A stretch of DNA of 16,696 nt from Rhodospirillales bacterium (GTDB taxonomy: Bacteria > Pseudomonadota > Alphaproteobacteria > Rhodospirillales > Defluviicoccaceae), in assembly GCA_030622775.1 (NCBI GenBank), contig JAUXFS010000004.1:1-16696 (forward strand), in the 5' to 3' direction. The position numbers and the translations under genes were made by a program. Positions 1 through 7,499 of the stretch are shown piece by piece (within the stretch, counting starts at the first letter, position 1; every line of letters starts with the position of its first letter). The notes beneath the pieces are model-generated. The model saw only the letters and a list, made by a program, of their open reading frames with translations, was not told the origin of the DNA and ran no database searches.

Positions 1-1294
1 CGCGGCGACGGCGCTCGAGCAGGTCCGACCCGAACCGCGCTCGCGGCTGGTCCGGCGGTTTCGCGGGCGGTTCGTGCGGATGTTCTGGTCGCGGACGCCG
101 GTGGCCGAGCCCGTGGCTCTCGATTGGCGGACCCGTCCGATCCGCGGCGCCCTGATGGCGGAACTCGGCGACGGGGACGATGACCGCCTCAGGCTTTCCT
201 ACGGCCAGCGGCCCGATCCGCGGACGTTCCCCGGATCTCCCCCGGAGACCGAGTTCAGGTCCCACCACACGGGACCGGGAGGGCGGGGAATGGGCCGAAT
301 GGCGCGCTGGCATTGGGGCGAGGCGCTTCTGGGTTCGCTCAGGCTGTCGGACGGGAGCTGGCTCAACTTCGCGATCCCGCTTCCGCCGTTCCAACCGTTC
401 TGGGAAACCCGGATCTTCCTGTTGATCCTGGCGACGACCCTGGTCGCCCTGGCGGTATCCATCTGGGCGGTTCGACGGGCGAGCGCGCCGCTTTCCGTGT
501 TCACCTTGGCGGCCGACCGCCTTGGCCTCGACATGAACGCGCCGCCGTTGACCGAGGAAGGGCCGCGGGAAGTCCGTCAGGCCTCCCAAGCCTTCAACAA
601 CATGCAGCGGCGGTTGCAACGCTTCGTCCGCGACCGCACCCAGATGTTGGCCGCGATCTCCCACGATCTGAGGACGCCGATTACCCGGCTGAAGCTGCGC
701 GCCGAACTGATCGAGGACGAGCAGCAACAGAAGAAGATGCTTTCCGACCTCGACGAGATGGAGGCGATGATCGCGGCGACGCTGTCGTTCGCCCGTGACG
801 AGTTCGCCCACGAACCGCGCGCGGCGCTCGATCTCGCGGCGCTGCTGCAGACCGTTTGTGACGAGGCCGCCGACGCCGCCGCCGCTGCCGACACCGCCGA
901 CACCGCGGCGTCCTACGACGGCCCGGCCCGTTTCGCCTTCACCGGCCGGCCGACGGCGCTGAAGCGGGCGTTCGCCAACCTGATCGACAACGCGGTGAAG
1001 TACGGCGGCGGCGCCAGGGTGGCGCTGGCCATGGCTCAAGGGACGGTATCGGTGACCGTCGACGACGACGGACCCGGCATTGCCGAGGTTGAGTTCGACC
1101 GGGTCTTCGACCCGTTCTACCGGATCGAGTCGTCGCGCAGCCGGGAGACCGGCGGGGTCGGCCTGGGGCTGGCGGTGGTGCGTTCGGTGGTTCGCGGCCA
1201 CGGTGGCGACATCACCCTCGCCAACCGTCCCGAAGGCGGCTTGCGCGCGACCGTCGTCCTGCCGACGGGCGGGGAGGGTGTCGGGACCCGGTGA
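1..1294 (+). CDS. Sensor histidine kinase, EnvZ-like (5' end outside window)
   Basis: Inner-membrane two-component sensor that autophosphorylates a histidine and passes the phosphate to a response regulator. The frame is open from base 2, so the annotated GTG at 74 is probably internal and the first membrane helix lies off the left edge. Numbering from that GTG: a periplasmic stretch to about residue 110, a membrane helix at about 114-133 (IFLLILATTLVALAVSIWAV), a HAMP linker to about 185, the HisKA H-box ISHDLRTPITRLKLRAEL with the phospho-acceptor His197, then HATPase_c with the N-box NLIDNAVKYGG, G1 box DDDGPGIA and the F/G2 region FDPFYRIESSRSRETGGVGLGLAVV. A low-complexity Ala/Asp tract (about residues 264-282) sits between HisKA and the ATPase. 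The ISHDLRTP and short C-terminus match the EnvZ/OmpR-partner class. The stop is 4 bp from the stop of the convergent neighbour. A partner regulator would be expected upstream, outside the window. Confidence 0.93.
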   Translation, partial: AATALEQVRPEPRSRLVRRFRGRFVRMFWSRTPVAEPVALDWRTRPIRGALMAELGDGDDDRLRLSYGQRPDPRTFPGSPPETEFRSHHTGPGGRGMGRMARWHWGEALLGSLRLSDGSWLNFAIPLPPFQPFWETRIFLLILATTLVALAVSIWAVRRASAPLSVFTLAADRLGLDMNAPPLTEEGPREVRQASQAFNNMQRRLQRFVRDRTQMLAAISHDLRTPITRLKLRAELIEDEQQQKKMLSDLDEMEAMIAATLSFARDEFAHEPRAALDLAALLQTVCDEAADAAAAADTADTAASYDGPARFAFTGRPTALKRAFANLIDNAVKYGGGARVALAMAQGTVSVTVDDDGPGIAEVEFDRVFDPFYRIESSRSRETGGVGLGLAVVRSVVRGHGGDITLANRPEGGLRATVVLPTGGEGVGTR

Positions 1295-1298
1295 TCGG

Positions 1299-2462
1299 CT
1301 ACCGTTGCGGGGGCGGCGCGGCGCGGGGCCGCCGCTTGCGGAAACGGCCGATGACGGCGGCGTACAGGAGGAATGCCAGCGTGATCCCAGCCACGTCCGA
1401 CAGCCAGTCATGGAGCCCGGGCTGGCGGGTCGGCGCGAAGTACTGCAGGGTTTCGCTGACGGCGGCGAACAACAGAAGATGTCCGTACTGGGCGATGCTT
1501 CGGCCGTCGGGTCGGAAGACGCGGAAGACCATGGCGATGGCGAAGAACAGGAAAGCATGGCCGTAGGCGTCCAGATGCTGGATCGATATGGCCAGCATGC
1601 GATCGATTTCGGGAGGGAGGGCAGGGAGCAGAGCCAGCGCGGCCTTGAAGGCTTCCTTCGCGGGGCGAAAGATCTGGTCTTGCAGGGATCGCGGGATCAG
1701 AGTGCCGATCAGGATGGCGAGGACGATGAGGGCGATGAGGATCCGGGCGGTCCGGGATCGAACGCTACGGACCAAGGGAAGCGCGACGAGGGCCCCGGCG
1801 ATCACCCAGCCGCCCAGCAGGGCAAGTGTACCATACCGGAACGCCGCCACCTCCCGCACCGGAAACACGCTCACGTCGCGAATCCGCATGACCCCGGTGG
1901 CTCTCGCCAAAGCCAGTTTGACGACCGCCTCGCGCACCCCCGCCGGCAGGACGAGCGTGCCGGAATAACGGCGCCAGGGATTGTCGCCGGAGACCCTTAC
2001 CGGCGATATGTGACCCTTCCAGTGGGGGGTGCCCTCCGAGGTTCGACCGACAAGGTAGACCCGGGCCAGTTGCCAGGCTTTGGGTCCGGCTTTCACGCCC
2101 TCGGTCGCAACCTCCACGCTCAGGCCCAGGGTTCGCTGCTCCGGTCCCGCCGTCAGCACCTGGCTCATCCGCGCCGAACGTCGGGAGTCGTCGAGCGTAA
2201 GGGTGACCGTGCCGTCGGCCACGGATATGGCGTCCGCCGGGCCTTGCACGGTCCATCCCTCCAAGGCCTGATCGAAACGACCGTTGCGCAGCAACTCGTC
2301 ACCGGATCGCTCGTAGCGCGGAAACAGGTTGAACCAACCGATGGTCAGGCCGAGCAGCAGGGCGATGATACCGACCCTGACCAACGCCGGTCGGGAAAGC
2401 GCCCGGGTCTCGGGGGCTTCGTCACGCTCCGTCGTTTCGCCGCCGTTGGAACCGAGCGTCAC
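1299..2462 (-). CDS. VanZ-domain membrane protein with N-terminal lectin-like region
   Basis: 387 aa. A GTG start is supported by AGAGGA seven bases upstream. After a cytoplasmic tail come a membrane helix (about 27-47) and a soluble region of about 160 residues opening with LLRNGRFDQALEGWT (57-71), the pattern that begins many carbohydrate-binding beta-sandwich (CBM4/9-like) domains. Further membrane helices lie at about 210-231 and 240-256. The last quarter (about 297-372) is a VanZ-like domain: HLDAYGHAFLFFAIA, then ETLQYFAPTRQPGLHDWLSDVAG and a final helix. VanZ-family proteins are small integral membrane proteins, some linked to glycopeptide resistance, with no firmly established biochemical role; several occur in polysaccharide clusters. 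The sugar-binding-like region facing the periplasm and the neighbouring EPS genes suggest a part in handling polysaccharide or lipid-linked sugar, but this is inference. The gene is monocistronic here and convergent with the kinase. Confidence 0.85.
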   Translation of the reverse strand: MTLGSNGGETTERDEAPETRALSRPALVRVGIIALLLGLTIGWFNLFPRYERSGDELLRNGRFDQALEGWTVQGPADAISVADGTVTLTLDDSRRSARMSQVLTAGPEQRTLGLSVEVATEGVKAGPKAWQLARVYLVGRTSEGTPHWKGHISPVRVSGDNPWRRYSGTLVLPAGVREAVVKLALARATGVMRIRDVSVFPVREVAAFRYGTLALLGGWVIAGALVALPLVRSVRSRTARILIALIVLAILIGTLIPRSLQDQIFRPAKEAFKAALALLPALPPEIDRMLAISIQHLDAYGHAFLFFAIAMVFRVFRPDGRSIAQYGHLLLFAAVSETLQYFAPTRQPGLHDWLSDVAGITLAFLLYAAVIGRFRKRRPRAAPPPQR

Positions 2463-3097
2463 CGGGAAATCCTCTCATGGTTGTTCGACGATGTTTGTGT
2501 TCTACCCTCCAACGGCTGCGCCGGCAAGGCAAGCCCGCGTCCGCCCGCTTTCGGGCCGTTGCGACGGCGAAGCCGCCGGCCGAGGACGATCGCTCCGGCA
2601 TTCGTCCGTGGAATTTCCGCCGCGGATGGCCGGCGCGGGAACCGAGGGTTTCCCACCTTCCTGGACAGATCAACCATGGACGTGAACGATTCGCTTCCGC
2701 AACTATCGGCTGGCGTGGCTGGGGGGGAGGAGCGTGCGCAAAAACCCTGCATCTTCAGAGACAACGTTAATAGGATTGCAACGCCACCGTGCTAGATCCT
2801 ATAGACGTCAAGGATGGGTTGGGGTGGCTGATGAACTGGGCGGAAAGCGATTGTTGCTCGAACGGGCAGTGCGTCGCGGCCGTTTTCCTCGACATTGATG
2901 TGACGTCACGGATCGCCGCCCGCGACCGCCCGGTTTCGCGGATCGATCGCGGCGCGAGGGGATCCGATGGTTGCCCGCAACGTGGTTCTCGGCTGCTGTT
3001 TTTTCGAAACGGACCCGACGTCGACGACGAGGTTCCCGCGGGCGAGGGAAAACGGCGCGTATTGGATGTTTTTGCTCTATTGTGTAAAACGCCTTGC

Positions 3098-3113
3098 TTC
3101 GCAAATTCGCGAA
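3098..3113. promoter_or_regulatory. Dyad TTCGC-N6-GCGAA, candidate operator
   Basis: A perfect 5-bp inverted repeat with a 6-bp spacer (AAATTC) lies about 50 bp upstream of the likely -35 box of the sugar-phosphate transferase gene. The same half-sites and spacing occur at 15434-15449 ahead of the TolC-family gene. Spacing of this kind suits a dimeric DNA-binding protein. No known regulator is assigned to this motif here. Confidence 0.35.
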
Positions 3114-3165
3114 CTGACTTATTCCAAGGCCGCGATCGAGGGACCGAGGTATGCGAAATCGGGGC

Positions 3166-3194
3166 TTGAAAATTGCGGCGTTGAGATGTATTTA
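3166..3194 (+). promoter_or_regulatory. Probable sigma-70-type promoter for the sugar-phosphate transferase
   Basis: TTGAAA (3166-3171) and TATTTA (3189-3194) are separated by exactly 17 bp, and a TG directly precedes the -10 box. Transcription would begin near 3201 and leave a leader of about 50 nt before the ATG at 3251. The surrounding bases are AT-richer than the adjacent genes. This is a sequence match only. Confidence 0.45.
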
Positions 3195-3250
3195 GGTTGT
3201 GTGGTTGTGCGCGTTAAAACCCCTGCGAGCAAGCACGGATCGGCGAAGAC

Positions 3251-4765
3251 ATGCGGATAGCGAGCGCGAAGCAGAAGATCGAGAGTGTTCCCAGGAGTTC
3301 GGGGACCCCTCCGGTGACGCCCGCGCCGCCCGGCCCGTTGCACGATGCGCCTATCGCCTCGTTGCGGTCGGCGACCTTTTCCGAGAGCATTGTCGCCGGG
3401 TTGGTGGGCCTGATGGACGGTCTGATCGTGGTTTTGGTCGGGGCCGGCTACTATTGGTACAACATCGGCTGGAACCCCGACAACTATCAGATCTACGCGG
3501 CGGCGATCGCGGTGAACGTGGGAATGACGATCAGCGCGTTCCACTACGCCCGCCTGTATGATTTCGACACGATCGTCGCCTGGCCCAGCCGGATGCGCAG
3601 GGTGGTTCTATGGAGCGGAATGGTTTTCCTTCTGCTCGTGGCCTTGGCCTTCGCGCTGAAGATTTCGGGGCAGTTCTCGCGGCTTTGGTTCTTCTCGAGC
3701 TTCGTCAGTTCGGCCTTTCTGATCTGCGTGTTCCGGGGATTTTTCAAGCTGTTCATGCGAAAGCAGGCCCGTGCCGGGAATATGCTTCGCAACGTGGCGA
3801 TCGTCGGGGTCGGCGGTCAGGCACGCCATTTGGTGGCGCGGCTTCACGAGCAGGATGTTCCGTGGAAACGGATCGTCGGCATCTTCGACGACCGCAAGAC
3901 CCGCATCGGCGACGAGGTCGACGGCTATCCGGTCCTCGGCGACCTCGACGATCTGGTCGGTTATGTTCGGCGCGGGAAGATCCACGACGTGGTGATCACG
4001 CTACCCTGGAGCGCCGACGAGCGCCTTGTCAGCATCATCGCGAGACTGAGGGTGTTGCCGGTTCACGTGTACCTCGGATCGGATCTCATCGGGTATCATT
4101 TCCCGCGTCATCACCGCCAGCTTCTCGAAGGGGTTCCGGTCCTCGAGATCGCTTCGGCGCCGTTGTCGGGGTGGAGCGGTTTCGTCAAGCTGATCGAGGA
4201 CAAGGTGCTGGCCACCATACTTCTCGTTCTTTTCGCACCGTTGCTGCTGTTCATCGGCCTCGCGATCAAGATGGACAGCCGTGGACCAATGTTGTTCCGC
4301 CAGGCGCGGTACGGGTTCAACAACGAGGTGATCGTCGTCTACAAGTTCCGCACCATGTACCACGACCGGCCTCCCGAGGATGGCGTGCCCCAGGCGCGGC
4401 GCAACGATCCCCGGGTGACGCGGATCGGGCGTCTGTTGCGCCGTACCAGCCTTGACGAACTGCCACAGCTCCTCAACGTTTTCGAGGGCGACATGTCGAT
4501 GATCGGCCCCAGGCCCCACGCCGTCGAACACAACGAGCAGTACGCGGCCCTCATCGGCGGCTACTATGGACGCAACAAGGTGAAGCCCGGAATTACCGGC
4601 TGGGCGCAGGTCAACGGCCTCCGGGGCGAAACACAGAGCCTCGAAAAGATGGCTGCCCGTGTCGAGCACGACGTCCATTACATCGAGAACTGGTCGGTCT
4701 GGTTCGATATCAAGATCATTATGATGACGGCCCTCGTCGGTTGGGTCCACAAGAACGCATTTTGA
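3251..4765 (+). CDS. Polyprenyl-phosphate sugar-1-phosphate transferase (initiating EPS enzyme)
   Basis: 504 aa, the usual length for WcaJ/PssY/GumD-type enzymes, which transfer a sugar-1-phosphate (often glucose-1-phosphate) from a UDP-sugar to undecaprenyl phosphate at the inner membrane, the first step of repeat-unit assembly. Four N-terminal membrane helices (about 46-67, 80-98, 119-137, 146-163) are followed by a Rossmann-like CoA_binding_3 region (NVAIVGVGGQARHLV at 181-195, then FDDRKTRIG and GYPVLGDLDDL). A fifth hydrophobic segment (about 320-340) anchors the catalytic domain, which shows KFRTM (365-369), RRTSLDELPQLLNVFEGDMS (397-416, with the Asp402-Glu403 pair expected in the active site), MIGPRP (417-422) and KPGITGWAQVNGLRGET (445-461). 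The ATG at 3251 lacks a strong Shine-Dalgarno. The polymerase gene lies downstream on the same strand but is separated by a foldback element. The sugar specificity cannot be read from sequence. Confidence 0.96.
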   Translation: MRIASAKQKIESVPRSSGTPPVTPAPPGPLHDAPIASLRSATFSESIVAGLVGLMDGLIVVLVGAGYYWYNIGWNPDNYQIYAAAIAVNVGMTISAFHYARLYDFDTIVAWPSRMRRVVLWSGMVFLLLVALAFALKISGQFSRLWFFSSFVSSAFLICVFRGFFKLFMRKQARAGNMLRNVAIVGVGGQARHLVARLHEQDVPWKRIVGIFDDRKTRIGDEVDGYPVLGDLDDLVGYVRRGKIHDVVITLPWSADERLVSIIARLRVLPVHVYLGSDLIGYHFPRHHRQLLEGVPVLEIASAPLSGWSGFVKLIEDKVLATILLVLFAPLLLFIGLAIKMDSRGPMLFRQARYGFNNEVIVVYKFRTMYHDRPPEDGVPQARRNDPRVTRIGRLLRRTSLDELPQLLNVFEGDMSMIGPRPHAVEHNEQYAALIGGYYGRNKVKPGITGWAQVNGLRGETQSLEKMAARVEHDVHYIENWSVWFDIKIIMMTALVGWVHKNAF

Positions 4766-4955
4766 GCGGCGATTGGACGCGCCGCGCCGCTTCGTCTCGG
4801 CGCGCGTTCCGATCGGGCAATCCGGCGGCTCGGCTGGATCGCTCTTCCTTGCGGGGCGGGACAGGAGTTCGCTGTACGCTATGCGATCGCCTGGGAGAAA
4901 AAGCGTGCGGACGGGTGGTGTTATACCAACGTGCATTGATATTGACCCATTGTGA

Positions 4956-5049
4956 TCGTGTTTCCCGCTTCCTCGAGGCGTCGGAACCGCTTGACGATGC
5001 GCCGGCATCGCCTGCGCGGCCCCTCCCGCCGAGGAAGCGGGAAACACGA
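4956..5049. repeat. Left internal hairpin of the foldback element
   Basis: A 20-bp perfect inverted repeat (arms 4956-4975 and 5030-5049; TCGTGTTTCCCGCTTCCTCG on the left) closes a 54-nt loop with a smaller apical stem CGATGC/GCATCG at 4995-5000 and 5005-5010. It starts at the base right after the outer left arm. Confidence 0.85.
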
Positions 5050-5058
5050 CCCGGAGGG

Positions 5059-5152
5059 CGACCTTTCGAGGCCCCCGGTCTTCGTCGAGAGCCGCTTGCG
5101 ATGCCCCGCATCACGGCGCGCCCCTTTCCTCGCCGGAAACCTCGAAAGGTCG
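5059..5152. repeat. Right internal hairpin of the foldback element
   Basis: A 13-bp perfect inverted repeat (CGACCTTTCGAGG at 5059-5071 and its complement at 5140-5152) closes a 68-nt loop with an apical stem GATGC/GCATC at 5100-5104 and 5108-5112. It ends at the base just before the outer right arm. Its loop resembles that of the left hairpin, which suggests the two are diverged copies. Confidence 0.8.
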
Positions 5153-5171
5153 TCACAATGGGTCGATATAA

Positions 5172-6698
5172 ATGCACGCTGGTATAAAGGTATTCGGGAG
5201 ACTCAAGGCCCTCCCGGGACGGTGGCGTTCGGGCGGATCCGGACAGGGCGAAGCGGGTGTCGGCCAGCCGTCCCCGGCGATTCAAGGCCCCGGGCTGACG
5301 GCGACGCCGCGATCCGATCAGCCGACGATGTTCTGGATGCTGATCGCCGTCGTCCTCCTCGCGCCGCTGCCGTTCGCGGCGTTCTCCACTTACGTCTACG
5401 CCTGGAGCTGGGGCCTGATGGCGTGCGTCGTCGGAGGCCTCCTGGCCGCGTGGAGCGTAAGGGTCGCCCTCGGCTGGGAACGGCCGGCGTTCGGCCTCCG
5501 GAGGACGTGGCCGTTCGTGTTGTTGTTTATGGGTGCGGCGATCTGGGCGGCGGTCCAGTCGATTTCGCCGACCCCCGGCGAATGGCATCATCCGTTGTGG
5601 CGGAGCGCCGCGGAGGCTTTGGAACTGGACTTGGAGCCCGCGGTTTCGCTCGATCCCTACGAGACGCTCTCGGCACTGACCCGGCTTCTGGCCTACGGGG
5701 GAATCTTCTGGCTGTCGCTCCAGTACAGCCGTCGCGCCGTTCGCGCTCGACAGGTTCTGTATGCCGTGACCTATGCGGGTTTGGCCTATGCGGTCTATGG
5801 GCTTATCGTTCAGTTCACCGGATCGCAGATGATTTTCTGGTTGCCCAAGTTTGCCTACGAGAACGATCTGACCAGCACCTTCGTCAACCGGAACTCCTAC
5901 GCGACGTATGCCGGGCTCGGTCTCCTTTGCACCACCGGCCTGATCCTGGTGGCCATCTCCCAGAGCGTGGGCACCGCCCTGGGTAGGAGGGAACGGCTGC
6001 TTCGGCTTGTCGAAAACATGACCGGGCGGCAATGGTTGTTGCTGGTTGCCTGGATCGCGATCATGACCGCGCTGATCCTCTCCAATTCCCGCGCGGGTTT
6101 CCTGAGCACCGTTCTCGGTTTGATGATCCTGGTCCTGGTGCTCGGTCTGACCCGCACGGTGCACGCCCGTTTTGCCGTGGCGTTCGGGGTTGCCTGCGTC
6201 GTGGCGGTGGGCGTGTTTTTCACGATCGGCGGGGAACAGCTCGGGGCGAGGCTGGCCGACATCTCTCTGGTCGCGTCGGAACGGCCGCGCGTCTATCAGT
6301 TGACGCTGGGAGCGATCGAAAGCGCGCCATTGCTCGGGACCGGTTACGGAACCTTCGAGGAGGTGTTCCGTTTCTATCGGACCAGCGATATCGGCAATTT
6401 CTATCTGAAGGCTCACAATACCTACCTTGAGAATGCCCTCGAACTCGGCATTCCCGCGGCCGTGGCGCTTTTCGGCATCCTCGCCGGATTTCTCATGCTG
6501 ACGTTCGCCGGGCTGCGACGGCGCCAGCAGGAGGCCGTCTACCCCTGTGTCGGGTTCGCCGCGACGGTTCTGGTCGCTGTCCACTCCACCGTTGATTTCA
6601 GCCTGCAGATCCCCGCCGTGGCCGCGACTTACTGCCTTATCATGGGAGCGGCGTGCGCGCAGTCCTGGAGCAGCCAGAGACCGGCCGACGAGTGGTAG
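5172..6698 (+). CDS. O-antigen ligase/Wzy-type polysaccharide polymerase
   Basis: Up to 508 aa. This is an inner-membrane protein of the Wzy_C/O-antigen-ligase (WaaL-like) superfamily that polymerises or ligates lipid-linked repeat units on the periplasmic side. About ten to twelve hydrophobic segments are visible from residue 54 onward. Family marks are TFVNRNSYATYAGLG (236-250), LSNSRAGFLS (303-312) and PLLGTGYGTFEEVF plus AHNTYLENALELGIP (386-399 and 414-428), which bracket the large periplasmic loop. The start is uncertain. The first ATG (5172) lies inside the right arm of the foldback element directly after a stop codon and has no ribosome site; residues 1-52 are low-complexity and unlike the family. 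ATG 5328 (residue 53, just before the first helix) is the more natural start, though it also lacks a good Shine-Dalgarno. Beside a transferase, a co-polymerase and an OPX protein, the polymerase role is preferred over ligase. Confidence 0.92.
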   Translation: MHAGIKVFGRLKALPGRWRSGGSGQGEAGVGQPSPAIQGPGLTATPRSDQPTMFWMLIAVVLLAPLPFAAFSTYVYAWSWGLMACVVGGLLAAWSVRVALGWERPAFGLRRTWPFVLLFMGAAIWAAVQSISPTPGEWHHPLWRSAAEALELDLEPAVSLDPYETLSALTRLLAYGGIFWLSLQYSRRAVRARQVLYAVTYAGLAYAVYGLIVQFTGSQMIFWLPKFAYENDLTSTFVNRNSYATYAGLGLLCTTGLILVAISQSVGTALGRRERLLRLVENMTGRQWLLLVAWIAIMTALILSNSRAGFLSTVLGLMILVLVLGLTRTVHARFAVAFGVACVVAVGVFFTIGGEQLGARLADISLVASERPRVYQLTLGAIESAPLLGTGYGTFEEVFRFYRTSDIGNFYLKAHNTYLENALELGIPAAVALFGILAGFLMLTFAGLRRRQQEAVYPCVGFAATVLVAVHSTVDFSLQIPAVAATYCLIMGAACAQSWSSQRPADEW

Positions 6699-6788
6699 CG
6701 CCTGTCGGTTTCTCGAGGATCCCGATCATCGCGCCAAAAGCGGCCCGGCCCTTCCGAACTTGCGGATTTCGAGACCCCGTTGCCGCTT

Positions 6789-7481
6789 CTATCGTGCCTG
6801 ATTGCTCAACCGCTTCTCGAAATCGATGAGGTCGTCGGGGCTCGTCAACAGTGCGGCTCTCACCAAGTTGGCGACACGCAGGTCCAGGGCGAGAACGGTC
6901 AGCTCGCGCGGGCTGTTGTTCCAGGTATGGCGGATCTGCTGGAAGACAAGCTGGCGATCTTCCGGAGCCATGTGCGGCCACGCCAGGAATGACAACCTGA
7001 GTCGGGATAGCGCCAGTCGAGGCTCGTAGGGAGCCGTGATAAAGGCGAGTCGAAGCGCCGCAATGGACGCCGGCGACCAGCCGTTCAGTTGGGTTTCGGC
7101 GTAGGCCAGCCTGGTCCAGGCATAGGGATTGGCCGGCGCCAAAGCCAGACCCTCCCTCAACGACTCGATCGCCTCGTCCATGTTTTCGCGCCATCGGAAA
7201 TCGTCGCGGGGACGTTGGTCGGCCATGAGCAGATGGGCGAGGCCGAGGTCGGTTCTCGTCCGACCCCTGGAGTCCCAGTTCAGAGCGCGACGCTGGGAAC
7301 CGATCAGTGTGTCCAGCTCTTCGGACACGACAGGCTGGAGCAGTTGAAGCTTGATCATCACCGGCCCGGACGGGATCGTCACGAAAGCGGAGATCGTCCG
7401 CGGGACGGCGAGGACGAGGAGAGCGATCGCGACGAGCGAGGTCACCCCGGCGACGAGACGGTTTTTCACGACAGGCGGCAT
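6789..7481 (-). CDS. Membrane-anchored helical-repeat (TPR-like) protein of the EPS operon
   Basis: 230 aa. An N-terminal hydrophobic segment (about residues 8-28, after the basic residues of MPPVVKNR) is either a signal anchor or an uncleaved signal peptide, placing the rest in the periplasm. The body is alpha-helical, with one recognisable TPR-like unit, ENMDEAIESLREGLALAPANPYAWTRLAYAETQLNG written here in part (MDEAIESLREGLALAPANP, about 101-119), and weaker repeats after it. No catalytic motif is seen. It begins 18 bp after the stop of the tyrosine-kinase gene on the same strand, so it is almost certainly cotranscribed. TPR proteins in EPS loci commonly scaffold synthase or export complexes; a scaffold role here is inference. 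It is convergent with the polymerase gene, 90 bp apart, with no clear terminator between them. Confidence 0.75.
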   Translation of the reverse strand: MPPVVKNRLVAGVTSLVAIALLVLAVPRTISAFVTIPSGPVMIKLQLLQPVVSEELDTLIGSQRRALNWDSRGRTRTDLGLAHLLMADQRPRDDFRWRENMDEAIESLREGLALAPANPYAWTRLAYAETQLNGWSPASIAALRLAFITAPYEPRLALSRLRLSFLAWPHMAPEDRQLVFQQIRHTWNNSPRELTVLALDLRVANLVRAALLTSPDDLIDFEKRLSNQAR

Positions 7482-7499
7482 GGCCGCGGCGCCCGGTTT

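Larger units (their letters stand above)
2463..3250. other. Intergenic control region, no convincing gene (788 bp)
   Basis: This lies between the divergently transcribed VanZ-domain gene and the sugar-phosphate transferase. Open frames exist on both strands (for example 2789-3169 on the plus strand) but they overlap one another, lack recognisable domains and have no good ribosome site. Visible signals are a perfect 10-bp palindrome GTGACGTCAC (2900-2909), a 7-bp inverted repeat ATAGGAT/ATCCTAT (2770-2776 and 2796-2802) that overlaps a weak promoter-like TTGCAA-N18-TATAGA (2776-2805), the TTCGC-N6-GCGAA dyad (3098-3113) and a better promoter at 3166-3194. A small RNA or leader cannot be excluded. 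Confidence 0.6.
4921..5187. mobile_element. MITE-like foldback element with 35-bp terminal inverted repeats
   Basis: The outer arms 4921-4955 and 5153-5187 are inverted copies matching at 32 of 35 bases; the left arm begins TTATACCAACGTGCATT. Directly inside lie two hairpins that abut the outer stem: 4956-5049, with a perfect 20-bp base stem (4956-4975 with 5030-5049), and 5059-5152, with a perfect 13-bp stem (5059-5071 with 5140-5152). Both are 94 nt long, each has an apical GATGC/GCATC stem-loop, and their loop flanks share runs such as CCGCTTG. Folded, the unit makes a three-way junction. There is no transposase frame. TA occurs at both tips, which would suit a TA-targeting (IS630/mariner-like) parent, but no longer target duplication is visible. 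No second copy was seen in the window. The right arm overlaps the first possible start of the polymerase gene. Confidence 0.8.

Noticed and set aside
1080..2795. 571-aa open frame on the plus strand
   Set aside because: It overlaps the kinase 3' end out of frame and runs antisense through the VanZ-domain gene; composition is that of a shadow.
2900..2909. GTGACGTCAC palindrome as a CRP/FNR-type site
   Set aside because: The half-sites lack the 6-bp spacer of CRP/FNR operators and there is no promoter positioned next to it.
2789..3169. Possible 126-aa (or 112-aa from 2831) protein in the intergenic region, with a weak promoter just upstream
   Set aside because: No recognisable motif, no Shine-Dalgarno, competing frames in the same DNA; kept only as a remark in the intergenic entry.
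4719..6584. 621-aa open frame on the minus strand
   Set aside because: It lies antisense to the polymerase gene and the foldback element, is rich in Arg/Pro/Gly/Gln as expected for a GC-rich shadow frame, and has no domain or signal.
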